Shown piece after piece: positions 35,863 through 42,438 of a stretch of DNA of 42,438 nucleotides (positions are counted from its first letter, which is position 1; each line of letters begins with the position of its first letter). The notes beneath the pieces were generated by a model. The model had not been told where the DNA came from and searched no databases. It saw only the letters and a program-made list of their open reading frames with translations. This stretch comes from Lachnospiraceae bacterium (GTDB taxonomy: Bacteria > Bacillota > Clostridia > Lachnospirales > Lachnospiraceae): positions 1 to 42,438 of the forward strand of contig JAILPS010000023.1 of NCBI GenBank assembly GCA_024699325.1, in the 5' to 3' direction. A program made the translations under genes and the position numbers.

Positions 35863-36428
35863 CCTCTGCCTCCCTTCTTAATCAGGTCCGTTCCATAGTA
35901 GACCAGACCTAATACTCCGCATATAAGTATGAAAAACACGCTCGAGAACGAGATGTCAAACACAGAAAATGCCACAAAAAGCACCAAAACTATGGCGAGC
36001 AGCGCTATGTTAAATGCATTCTTCCTAAGCTCTCCTAGCATCCTGACGCCTGCGGAGAGTATCAGATATACCACGCACACCTGGATGCCCGCAAACGCCC
36101 TGCTAACCCACGCAATCGCCTTAAACTTCTCATAAAACAGGGATATTATGAATATGAAGGTGAAGGCCGGCATGCTCACCGCAAGAGTCGCAAGAAGTGC
36201 TCCAAAAAATCCCGCGATTTTGTAGCCTATGTATGTGGCGCTGTTAATAGCCATGGGGCCCGGGGTGGATTCGGCTATGGCAATCATTTCCGTAAATTCG
36301 TCGTTTCCAATCCACTTCTTCTTGTCCACGAACTCCCCTCTTATGAGGGCTATCATGGCGTAGCCGCCTCCAAATGTGAAGGCGCCTATCTTAAGAAATG
36401 TGAGAAACAGTGTCAGTTTGCTCTTCAT
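35859..36428 (-). CDS. Chromate transporter family protein, half-size subunit 1
   Basis: A 189-residue partner with the same CHR landmarks (IGAFTFGGGYAMIALIRGEFV; AIAESTPGPMAINSATYIG). The start at 36428 gives an 8-nt gap from GAGGA; the ATG at 36434 is too close to it and the long upstream frame extension has no support. The terminator of thrS ends almost directly before this ribosome site, so expression may depend on partial readthrough or on a promoter inside thrS. Confidence 0.9.
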   Translation of the reverse strand: MKSKLTLFLTFLKIGAFTFGGGYAMIALIRGEFVDKKKWIGNDEFTEMIAIAESTPGPMAINSATYIGYKIAGFFGALLATLAVSMPAFTFIFIISLFYEKFKAIAWVSRAFAGIQVCVVYLILSAGVRMLGELRKNAFNIALLAIVLVLFVAFSVFDISFSSVFFILICGVLGLVYYGTDLIKKGGRG

Positions 36429-36446
36429 AATCATTTCCTCGAAAAA

Positions 36447-36471
36447 ACGGCGGCAGTTAATCTGCCGCCGT
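36447..36471 (-). terminator. Rho-independent terminator of thrS
   Basis: A perfect 10-bp stem ACGGCGGCAG / CTGCCGCCGT with TTAAT loop, followed on the minus strand by TTTTTTCGAGGA, where GAGGA is the ribosome site of the next gene. Confidence 0.93.
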
Positions 36472-36483
36472 AGAAACCTATTA

Positions 36484-38277
36484 TTATAATGTTCTTGAAC
36501 GGTTTGCAATCTCAGCCTTAATCTTAGCTATGAACTCGTCAAGGCCCATGGCAACTGTCTCATCTGTGTCGCGGTTGCGAACGCTTATGTTGCCCTCCTC
36601 AACCTCCTTCGCTCCAACTACCACAAGGTATGGTGCGCGGTCGAACTGTCTTGCCTCGCGGATCTTATAGCCAACCTTCTCGTTTCTGTCATCGAGCTGT
36701 GCTCTGACGCCTGCTGCAACCAAAGCCTTATTGACTGATGTTGCATAGTCGAGCATCTTCTCACTTACAGGGATAACCTTAACCTGTACAGGAGCGAGCC
36801 ATGTAGGGAACTTGCCCTTGGTCTCCTCGATCATGTATGCCATGAAACGGTCGATGGAACCCAAGATTGCTCTGTGAAGAACTACAGGTGTCTGCTCCTT
36901 GCCGTCTGCGTCTGTGTACTTTAAGTTGAACTTAGCCGGCAGGCAGAAGTCAAGCTGACATGTTGAGAGTGTGTACTCTGCGCCAACTGCAGGCTTAACA
37001 TTGACATCGAGCTTAGGGCCGTAGAATGCAGCCTCGCCGATTTCCTCTGTGAACTCTATGCCAAGCTCTGTGAGAACCTCTCTGAGACCTGTCTCAGCCT
37101 TCTCCCACATGGCATCGTCGTGGTGATACTTAACCTTGTCCTCAGGATCTCTGAGCGACAGAACGCATCTGTAGTTTGTGATGCCCATGTCCTTGTAAAC
37201 GTCAAATATAAGATTGACAACGCTTGCAACCTCGTCCTTAATCTGGTCAGGTGTCACGAAGAGGTGGGCGTCGTTCTGACAGAAATGACGGCCTCTCTCG
37301 ATACCCTTAAGAGTTCCGGATGCCTCGAATCTGAAGTCGTGTGCGATCTCGCCGATTCTTATAGGGAGATCGCGGTAGCTGTGAGGCTTGTTAGCGTAAA
37401 TCATCATGTGGTGAGGGCAGTTCATAGGGCGAAGCACGAAGGATTCATCCTCCACAACCATGGCAGGGAACATATTGTCCTTATAGTGCTCCCAGTGGCC
37501 TGATGTCTGGTAGAGAGCAACTGAGCCGACACATGGAGTCATAACGTGCTGATAGTCGAGAGCGCGCTCCTTCTCCTTAATGTAATTCTCAAGCTCCTGC
37601 CATATGGTGTAGCCCTTAGGAAGAAACATAGGAAGACCCTTGCCGATGAGATCGTCTGTCATGAACAGTCCCATCTCCTTGCCGATCTTTCTGTGGTCTC
37701 TGGCCTTAGCCTCCTCGACCTCCTTCTCATACTCTGCGAGCTCCTCCTTAGAGAAGAATGCAACGCCGTTGATACGTGTGAGCATCTTGTTCTTGGCGTC
37801 GTTCTTCCAGTAGGCACCGCTCTGCTGTGTAATTTTGAAAGCCTTAAGTGCACTTGTGTATGTGATGTGAGGACCAACGCACATGTCAATGTATTCGCCC
37901 TGCTGATAGAAGCTGATTACGGCATCCTCAGGAAGGTCGCCGATGTGCTCCTCCTTGTATTTGTTGCCGCGCTCGTGCATGAGAGCTACAGCCTCGTCTC
38001 TTGGAAGAATGAATGGCTTGAATGGAAGGTTCTCCTTCACAATCTTCTTCATCTCCTCCTCTATTCTATGCAGATCGTCGTCTGAAAGCTTATTATCGCC
38101 AAGATCTACATCATAGTAGAAGCCCCTCTCGGTGGCAGGTCCGTAAGCGAAATCTGCTTCAGGGTACAGTCTCTTGATAGCCTGAGCCATAATGTGTGCG
38201 CATGAATGTCTGAGTACGTGTAGCTTCTCCTCCTCAGGACACTCACCAACCGTTCCGTCCTTGTAAATGATCTTCAT
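36484..38277 (-). CDS. thrS: Threonyl-tRNA synthetase lacking a full TGS domain
   Basis: A 597-residue class II synthetase that charges tRNA-Thr. The editing domain has HSCAH at 24-28 and the Cys/His site in DMCVGPH; the catalytic core has GLPMFLPKGYTIWQELE, VLRPMNCPHHMMIYA, RYRDLPIRIGE-like sequence and the C-terminal anticodon-binding domain (VKVIPVSEKMLDYA). The usual N-terminal TGS domain of about 60 residues is reduced to about 15 residues. AGGAAG precedes the ATG. A TTGTAA / TATAAT promoter (38338-38366) lies upstream. No T-box leader is visible. Confidence 0.96.
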   Translation of the reverse strand: MKIIYKDGTVGECPEEEKLHVLRHSCAHIMAQAIKRLYPEADFAYGPATERGFYYDVDLGDNKLSDDDLHRIEEEMKKIVKENLPFKPFILPRDEAVALMHERGNKYKEEHIGDLPEDAVISFYQQGEYIDMCVGPHITYTSALKAFKITQQSGAYWKNDAKNKMLTRINGVAFFSKEELAEYEKEVEEAKARDHRKIGKEMGLFMTDDLIGKGLPMFLPKGYTIWQELENYIKEKERALDYQHVMTPCVGSVALYQTSGHWEHYKDNMFPAMVVEDESFVLRPMNCPHHMMIYANKPHSYRDLPIRIGEIAHDFRFEASGTLKGIERGRHFCQNDAHLFVTPDQIKDEVASVVNLIFDVYKDMGITNYRCVLSLRDPEDKVKYHHDDAMWEKAETGLREVLTELGIEFTEEIGEAAFYGPKLDVNVKPAVGAEYTLSTCQLDFCLPAKFNLKYTDADGKEQTPVVLHRAILGSIDRFMAYMIEETKGKFPTWLAPVQVKVIPVSEKMLDYATSVNKALVAAGVRAQLDDRNEKVGYKIREARQFDRAPYLVVVGAKEVEEGNISVRNRDTDETVAMGLDEFIAKIKAEIANRSRTL

Positions 38278-38337
38278 AGTGTCTTCCTCTTTTCCTAAAA
38301 TACAGCATCGCTGTTTATCATCAATTTATAATTTGCT

Positions 38338-38366
38338 ATTATAACAAACAGATTTGCAAATTACAA
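38338..38366 (-). promoter_or_regulatory. thrS promoter
   Basis: TTGTAA (38361-38366) and TATAAT (38338-38343) on the minus strand, 17-nt spacer. Confidence 0.7.
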
Positions 38367-38385
38367 CACCGTTTTTCCTATGTTC

Positions 38386-38414
38386 TTGATTTTAGACCAC
38401 ATTCAAACTATAAT
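38386..38414 (+). promoter_or_regulatory. ccdA promoter
   Basis: TTGATT (38386-38391) and TATAAT (38409-38414) with a 17-nt spacer, 31 nt ahead of the ccdA ATG. Confidence 0.7.
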
Positions 38415-38444
38415 AGGCCTAACAAATCACAGTTTGGAGAGTCT

Positions 38445-39101
38445 ATGGAATACATTATCACATTTCTTGAGGGAATAATCTCCTTCATATCCCCCTGCAT
38501 GCTTCCGCTTCTGCCGGTTTTCATATCCTACTTTGCAGGAAATGTGGGCAGGCGAAGCCACACATTTGTGCACGCGCTCATCTTCGTGTGCGGCTTCTCA
38601 GCGGTTTTTATAACGCTCGGGGTGTTTGCGGGAACCGTGGGCAGGTTTCTCAGAAACCACCAGATGATACTAAACATCATCTGCGGCGTCATAGTTATAG
38701 CCCTTGGCGTCATATATCTCACAGGCGCCGAGCTTCCGTTTTTTAAGGGGCTTAGAGGTATGGGAAACCCAAAACAGAGCGTGGTCTCCACATTTGTCTT
38801 CGGACTTATATACGCGGTTAATCTGACGCCGTGCATCGGAACATTTTTAAGCTCCGCTCTCATGATGGCCTCAGCCAGCGCCACGGCGCTTAAGGGTGCA
38901 GTGCTCCTGCTTTGTTACTCCCTGGGGCTTGGCATTCCCTTCATACTGTCGGCGCTTCTCTTGTCACAGCTTACCACGCTGTTTACATTTATCAAAAAAC
39001 ACTACCGCGTCATCAACATAGTCTGCGGAGTGTTCCTGATCATCGTAGGAATTCTCATGGCCACGGGGCTGTTGAACCGCGTCATGACAGCATTTATATA
39101 G
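38445..39101 (+). CDS. ccdA: CcdA-type thiol:disulfide transmembrane electron carrier
   Basis: A 218-residue membrane protein with six helices and the two CcdA redox cysteines in FISPCMLPLLPVF (about C18) and NLTPCIGTFLSSALM (about C127). It moves electrons from cytoplasmic thioredoxin to extracytoplasmic thiol-disulfide proteins. GGAGAG precedes the ATG. The next gene, 8 nt downstream, encodes a membrane-anchored thioredoxin that is its natural electron acceptor. Confidence 0.95.
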   Translation: MEYIITFLEGIISFISPCMLPLLPVFISYFAGNVGRRSHTFVHALIFVCGFSAVFITLGVFAGTVGRFLRNHQMILNIICGVIVIALGVIYLTGAELPFFKGLRGMGNPKQSVVSTFVFGLIYAVNLTPCIGTFLSSALMMASASATALKGAVLLLCYSLGLGIPFILSALLLSQLTTLFTFIKKHYRVINIVCGVFLIIVGILMATGLLNRVMTAFI

Positions 39102-39109
39102 GGGGTTTT

Positions 39110-39739
39110 ATGAATAAGAAGATTGGATTTTTGATACTGTCTATTGTGCTTGCCGCCGTAGTTGTGGGCGCGGCGCTAATCTATCCTAAGCTTAAGGATG
39201 ATTATGAAAATGCTGAAACCACCACAGCCTCTGAAACCACCGCTAAACAGGGCGATGATGTGACAGATGTTTCAGAGGAGACGAAGGAGAAGGCAACCGC
39301 CGACCACTCCTCATACCCTGTGGCGCCTGATTTTAGCGTGCTAAATTCCAGCATGGAGACGATAGGTTTTTACGACACGCTTAAGGATCACAAGCCCACG
39401 GTCATAAACTTCTGGGCCACATGGTGCGGTCCCTGTGTATCCGAGCTTCCCGCCTACAACGAGGCCTATAAAACCTACGGCGACAGGGTGAATTTCATGT
39501 TTGTAAACCTGACGGACGGATCCTCTGACACGGTTAACAGCGTCACGGAATTCATTAAGAAGAACGGTTTTGAATTCCCATACTACTTCGACACGAATAA
39601 CAGCGGCGCCAACGCCTACGGCATCTTCTCCATCCCGGTATCTGTATTTATCTACAGCGACGGCCACATCTATAAGTCGGTCATCGGAAGCATGGCAGAG
39701 GCTGACATAACAGCCAATATTGAGGCAATCATAGAGTGA
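39110..39739 (+). CDS. Membrane-anchored TlpA/ResA-like thioredoxin
   Basis: A 209-residue extracytoplasmic reductase. An N-terminal signal anchor (about residues 5-26) is followed by a Thr/Glu-rich linker (30-70) and a thioredoxin domain with WCGPC (C106, C109) and the cis-Pro in FSIPVSVF. It has no lipobox Cys. The ATG at 39110 follows GGGGG; the open frame extends upstream inside ccdA but has no start signal there. Together with CcdA it forms a reductive pathway for surface proteins. Confidence 0.94.
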   Translation: MNKKIGFLILSIVLAAVVVGAALIYPKLKDDYENAETTTASETTAKQGDDVTDVSEETKEKATADHSSYPVAPDFSVLNSSMETIGFYDTLKDHKPTVINFWATWCGPCVSELPAYNEAYKTYGDRVNFMFVNLTDGSSDTVNSVTEFIKKNGFEFPYYFDTNNSGANAYGIFSIPVSVFIYSDGHIYKSVIGSMAEADITANIEAIIE

Positions 39740-39770
39740 TATTTTTGTTTTACATAATAAGAGAGGGTGT

Positions 39771-39800
39771 TTGCAGAAAATATAAGGTAAATAGTATAAT
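39771..39800 (+). promoter_or_regulatory. Promoter ahead of the structured RNA region
   Basis: TTGCAG (39771-39776) and a perfect TATAAT (39795-39800), 18-nt spacer. No protein gene starts within 800 nt downstream, so its product would be noncoding. Confidence 0.55.
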
Positions 39801-39833
39801 AAATACCATTAAAGCCTTATATTGAGCGGAAAA

Positions 39834-39872
39834 TAGTTTGATTACATATAATCAAACTATATAATCAAACTA
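39834..39872. repeat. Inverted/direct repeat cluster with TATAATCAAA
   Basis: TAGTTTGATTA (39834-39844) and TAATCAAACTA (39849-39859) form an 11-bp hairpin; a second direct copy lies at 39862-39872. The 10-mer TATAATCAAA occurs at 39847 and 39860, and its reverse complement occurs twice at the far end of the window (42316, 42410). Confidence 0.7.
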
Positions 39873-39929
39873 AAAAGCATCTATAACTTCGGAAGGTTAT
39901 ATATGGTTATTTTTATAACTATATAATTA

Positions 39930-40348
39930 GTCAACTACCCATCACCTAAAGGTAATGGGCTTGTAACTGCCCAGTCGTAGTAACGGCTTACACCTCCGAC
40001 CTTTAACCCCGATAGGTATTGCTACCTAAAGTGGCGTTACATCATAGGGTGGTTGACAACACCCTTTACAGACAAGATATACTTATCTGTAACTGTACCA
40101 GGTACTCTGTATGTAAACCTCACGGATTACATATTCCCATGCCGTACAGTAAAATCGGATATTTGCTGCTGAAAAACTCTTGAAACAAAGATTAAACTAT
40201 GTTATTATGAAACTGCCTATAGTTTTTCGTTCATTTAATGACTCTGCCTTATGGCAGGGAAATCAGAAAGTCTCCCGCGGGAGCAGTGCGCCCTTTTTAG
40301 GGAATGAACTACTAAAATACAGCAGATATCTTCGGATATCTGCTTTTT
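39930..40348 (+). ncRNA. Multi-hairpin noncoding RNA, HEARO/omega-RNA-like
   Basis: About 420 nt without a credible gene but dense in hairpins: CCCAT-C-ACC / GGT-A-ATGGG (39938-39959); GTAACG (39980-39985) pairing with CGTTAC (40035-40040) around TAGGTA-TTGC-TACCTA (40013-40028); AGGGTG / CACCCT (40046-40065); TATGTAA / TTACATA near 40109-40132; and a final UUCG terminator. The layout resembles HEARO/omega RNAs that guide IscB or TnpB nucleases, but neither gene is nearby. The identification rests on pattern memory and needs a covariance search. An open frame at 40180-40374 overlaps the terminator and lacks a ribosome site. Confidence 0.5.
40321..40348 (+). terminator. UUCG-loop terminator of the noncoding RNA
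   Basis: A perfect 10-bp stem AGCAGATATC / GATATCTGCT with the very stable TTCG loop, followed by TTTTT. Confidence 0.9.
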
Positions 40349-40370
40349 ATAAAGCAAAGATAATAAAAGC

Positions 40371-40399
40371 TTGACACCTTATCCAATACGGAGTATGGT
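40371..40399 (+). promoter_or_regulatory. Promoter of the nuclease gene
   Basis: TTGACA (40371-40376) and TATGGT (40394-40399), 17-nt spacer, directly after the noncoding RNA terminator. It would yield a 5' leader of about 255 nt. Confidence 0.6.
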
Positions 40400-40432
40400 C
40401 AAAGTATAAGGAGTGTTATCAATAAAAGGGTT

Positions 40433-40648
40433 GAGGACGTGAATTCGTCCTCGTAGGTTAAAATCCCGCATAGCGGGTTTTAGGTCGTTGTAAAACGACT
40501 TTCAGAAAGACAAACTGACCTAAATAGTCAGAACATATGCCGTATGGCATTACTGAGATAATCAGAGGATGCCATGCGCCGGGCTTTCTCTGTTTATATA
40601 TTAGCAGAGCCCCATAGGGAAGCTCTACATTGTTACCGCAAGATGCGG
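40433..40648 (+). promoter_or_regulatory. Hairpin-array 5' leader of the nuclease gene
   Basis: Successive stem-loops: GAGGACG / CGTCCTC (40433-40452), CCCGC / GCGGG with flanking AAAA/TTTT (40460-40481), GTCGTT / AACGAC with GTAA loop (40484-40499), ATGCC / GGCAT (40537-40550), CAGAG / CTCTG (40563-40592), AGAGC-CCC / GGG-GCTCT (40606-40626) and CCGCA / TGCGG (40636-40648), ending just before the ribosome site. It may be a regulatory leader, or the end structure of a mobile element. Confidence 0.6.
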
Positions 40649-40664
40649 AGAAAGGAATACAAAA

Positions 40665-41471
40665 ATGACAGAGGAAGAAAGACAACACGAACAGGATCTT
40701 CAGCGTATCAGAGGCTTTCGCCTGTTTGATGACGACTTCATGAATGCCTGCTTTGATGATTACATCGAAGGAACAGAGCTGGTGCTGAAGATAATTATGG
40801 AACGCAACGACATTCACGTCGTAAGCGTAAAGACCCAGAAACTACTGAAAAACCTGCTTGGCAGGGATGTCTGGCTGGATATTCATGCAGTTGATGACAG
40901 TGGCAAGGAATTCGATGTCGAGATACAACGAAGTGACCGGGGAGCCGGCTTTAAACGTGCTCGATACCACTCAAGCATGTTGGACTCGCACATTTTGAAG
41001 CCATCAGAGGATTATGACAAACTTCCGGAAACGCATGTTATATTCATTACAGAGCATGATGTGATAGGCGCCGGGCAACCCATTTATATGATTGATCGCC
41101 AAATAACTAACGTTGGCATACCGTTTGATGATGGTTCTCACATCGTGTACGTAAATGGGGCCTACAAGGACGAGACGACCGAAATAGGAAAGCTGATGCA
41201 CGATTTTTCGTGCATCAAAGCAGCAGACATGCACTTCCCGGCGCTTGCGGCGAAAATGAGATTTTTTAAAGAAACAGAGGAAGGAGAACGGACTATGTGT
41301 AAAGTATTAGAAGATATGAGAGAAGAAACAGCTAAAGCTGCTTCCGATAAAAAAAGCATTGAGATAGCTTTGAGGATGTTGGCAGATGGAGTGCCATTTG
41401 AAAAAATTGCCGAATATTCTGGCCTGCCTCTTGATAAGGTCAAGGAACTGGCAACGAAGGATATTGCATAA
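40665..41471 (+). CDS. Rpn family PD-(D/E)XK nuclease / putative transposase
   Basis: A 268-residue protein of the PDDEXK nuclease-transposase family (RpnA-like recombination-promoting nucleases). The catalytic region reads GRDVWLDIHAVDDSGKEFDVEIQ (about residues 65-87): an Asp, then the E-x-Q variant of the E-x-K motif. A family-typical HMIDRQITNVGIPFDDG-like stretch and a helical C-terminal tail with a possible helix-turn-helix (FEKIAEYSGLPLDKVKEL) follow. AAGGA precedes the ATG by 8 nt. These genes are mobile and abundant in gut Clostridia. A hairpin-rich leader lies upstream and a palindrome plus terminator downstream. Confidence 0.9.
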   Translation: MTEEERQHEQDLQRIRGFRLFDDDFMNACFDDYIEGTELVLKIIMERNDIHVVSVKTQKLLKNLLGRDVWLDIHAVDDSGKEFDVEIQRSDRGAGFKRARYHSSMLDSHILKPSEDYDKLPETHVIFITEHDVIGAGQPIYMIDRQITNVGIPFDDGSHIVYVNGAYKDETTEIGKLMHDFSCIKAADMHFPALAAKMRFFKETEEGERTMCKVLEDMREETAKAASDKKSIEIALRMLADGVPFEKIAEYSGLPLDKVKELATKDIA

Positions 41472-41474
41472 CAA

Positions 41475-41496
41475 CATGCATCGGCGCAGATGCATG
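41475..41496. repeat. 8-bp inverted repeat after the nuclease stop
   Basis: CATGCATC (41475-41482) and GATGCATG (41489-41496) with a 6-nt loop, 4 nt past the stop. It has no T-tract, so it is not a terminator by itself; it may be an element end or an RNA stabiliser. Confidence 0.6.
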
Positions 41497-41510
41497 ATTA
41501 CAAGTGAACA

Positions 41511-41542
41511 GGCTGTCGCTTAAGCGACAGCCCTATTTTTTT
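41511..41542 (+). terminator. Rho-independent terminator of the nuclease gene
   Basis: A 22-bp perfect palindrome (41511-41532; arms GGCTGTCGC / GCGACAGCC) followed by CTATTTTTTT. The stem shares its sequence with the terminator at 23464. Confidence 0.9.
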
Positions 41543-41624
41543 GTGGTTATTTTTGCAGTTGCTTTGGCAAGCCAGTGAATAGTAACCCGCTTAGGCGTCC
41601 ATAAACACATCTAAAATATGATGG

Positions 41625-41667
41625 TGACGCTTGACCCCTCAGCTAAAGCAGAGGGGATTGCGCGTCA
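41625..41667 (+). other. Hairpin of IS605/omega-RNA end type
   Basis: CCCCTC (41635-41640) pairs with GAGGGG (41651-41656) around AGCTAAAGCA, inside an outer TGACGC / GCGTCA stem (41625-41630, 41662-41667). The CTAAAG loop and trailing TTG match the first hairpin of the noncoding RNA at 39938. No transposase or TnpB gene adjoins it. Confidence 0.45.
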
Positions 41668-41739
41668 AATAAGTTCAAGTTCATGTGTTATACTTTCTTG
41701 TAGTTAGATTGGATAAGCACACTTGTTGAGGAGGATTTC

Positions 41740-42222
41740 ATGGGCGTTAAACATCTTAGAAGTCTTAAAAGAGAACATTACCCTTATGAAAAAGAGGGCA
41801 ACGTATACTGGTTTGCTGACGGACGAGGAATAGATTGTTTCCATAGACTTAGACTGACTCAGAAAAGTTTAGCCTTGTTATTAAAGATCGGTAGGCTTGA
41901 ACGAGATGTTATCTTGCCATGCGTTTCGGATAATATGGCAAAAAAATCCGCAACAGAAGCAGGCGATTTATGGGAAAAATTTTTCGAGCAATTTTACAAT
42001 CCATATGCTCTTGACGTGGAGTTCGAGTATCCTGATTTGGATAAGAATCCGCATAAGTATCCGCTTAGGTTTTGTTTTTATGACTATGACTTCTGTTATT
42101 ACTTAGAATATCGTGTTGATGTTTGTCTTGAACACGGTAATCAAGGCGCATGGAGCATTTACTGCACGAAGAGCTTTTACGTCGATCTAAATGAACCTGA
42201 GGTTGAAATTGATACGATATAA
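41740..42222 (+). CDS. Hypothetical 160-residue protein
   Basis: A soluble, Tyr/Phe- and Asp-rich protein not assigned to a family. It has a basic N-terminal third and an acidic aromatic C-terminal half (FEYPDLDKN, FCFYDYDFCYYLEYRVDV). AGGAGG stands 6 nt before the ATG, and an extended -10 box (TGT-TATACT, 41686-41694) lies about 45 nt upstream. Between two hairpin-rich noncoding stretches and next to a mobile nuclease, it looks like accessory cargo. Confidence 0.75.
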   Translation: MGVKHLRSLKREHYPYEKEGNVYWFADGRGIDCFHRLRLTQKSLALLLKIGRLERDVILPCVSDNMAKKSATEAGDLWEKFFEQFYNPYALDVEFEYPDLDKNPHKYPLRFCFYDYDFCYYLEYRVDVCLEHGNQGAWSIYCTKSFYVDLNEPEVEIDTI

Positions 42223-42227
42223 GTTGA

Positions 42228-42263
42228 AAGGGATGGGGGAGCAAACCCCCATCCCTTATGTTT
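42228..42263 (+). terminator. Rho-independent terminator of the 160-residue gene
   Basis: A perfect 12-bp stem AAGGGATGGGGG / CCCCCATCCCTT with AGCAAA loop, followed by ATGTTTTA. Confidence 0.92.
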
Positions 42264-42315
42264 TATTTATTTATTTTTGGTGTCCCATCAAACCCTCAAC
42301 AAAAATGGATACCCG

Positions 42316-42419
42316 TTTGATTATATGTTATATGTATTACCATATACTATGATTTCTGCATACATAAAAATGGTACTGTATCTCGATAATATAGTACCTT
42401 TTTACATGGTTTGATTATA
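42316..42419. repeat. Two TTTGATTATA copies near the window end
   Basis: Exact 10-mers at 42316-42325 and 42410-42419, the reverse complement of the TATAATCAAA copies at 39847 and 39860. Between them lies a terminator-like hairpin (GGTACT / AGTACC, 42372-42398, then TTTTT). I see no gene in 42258-42438. Confidence 0.6.
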
Positions 42420-42438
42420 AAATTGTTACCTCATATAA

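Noticed and set aside
38278-38444. Possible T-box leader upstream of thrS.
   Set aside because: No TGGNACCGCG-type antiterminator motif or specifier hairpin is present, and the leader is too short.
40180-40374. A 64-codon open frame in the noncoding stretch.
   Set aside because: It has no ribosome site, runs across several hairpins and the UUCG terminator, and ends inside the next promoter.

Overview
The window reads as chromosomal DNA of a low-to-mid GC Clostridia, most likely a Lachnospiraceae-type gut or rumen bacterium. This is inferred from strong AGGAGG ribosome binding sites, a pentose set of AraR, AraA, XylA and phosphoketolase, a threonyl-tRNA synthetase without a full TGS domain, a GGDEF enzyme with an N-terminal region typical of the group, and an Rpn/PD-(D/E)XK nuclease. 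No rRNA, tRNA or CRISPR array was found. Most housekeeping genes between 1.8 and 26.9 kb lie on the minus strand.

Region 1 (1-8.1 kb): a partial SDR oxidoreductase diverges from an AraC-type regulator. A two-gene unit follows, encoding a small zinc-ribbon protein with three VYAGPE motifs and a radical SAM/SPASM enzyme; this is the best candidate in the window for an undescribed maturation system. Next come a DegV protein, a PfkB-type sugar kinase, a 645-residue protein made of about 7.5 double-CxxC repeats with a C-terminal membrane anchor, and GpmA.

Region 2 (8.1-19.2 kb): AzlD/AzlC, a VTT-domain membrane protein, a 68-residue helical protein, phosphoketolase (xfp), a GGDEF protein, a TetR regulator divergent from a CmpB-like membrane protein, ProB, an 84-residue protein of unknown function and cardiolipin synthase.

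Region 3 (19.2-27.5 kb): xylose isomerase, then araA-araR. Sites matching the known 16-bp AraR operator lie upstream of araA and xfp, so arabinose uptake into the phosphoketolase route is probably under one regulator. A large membrane protein follows in one unit with ProA, then a 105-residue protein of unknown function.

Region 4 (27.5-35.3 kb): an inserted module bracketed by two remnants of one IS1182-like element in the same orientation. It holds a LytTR two-component system divergent from a 27-codon ORF, a lipoprotein and two ABC proteins, each with an ATPase fused to a permease. The module fills the gap between two stop codons.

Region 5 (35.3-39.7 kb): a two-gene chromate-type transporter, ThrRS, and a divergent CcdA plus membrane-anchored thioredoxin pair.

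Region 6 (39.7-42.4 kb): an accessory stretch. It has about 420 nt of multi-hairpin noncoding sequence resembling HEARO/omega RNAs and ending in a UUCG terminator, a hairpin-array leader in front of the Rpn-type nuclease, a second hairpin of the same style, and a gene of unknown function. Copies of a 10-mer lie in inverted orientation on the two sides.
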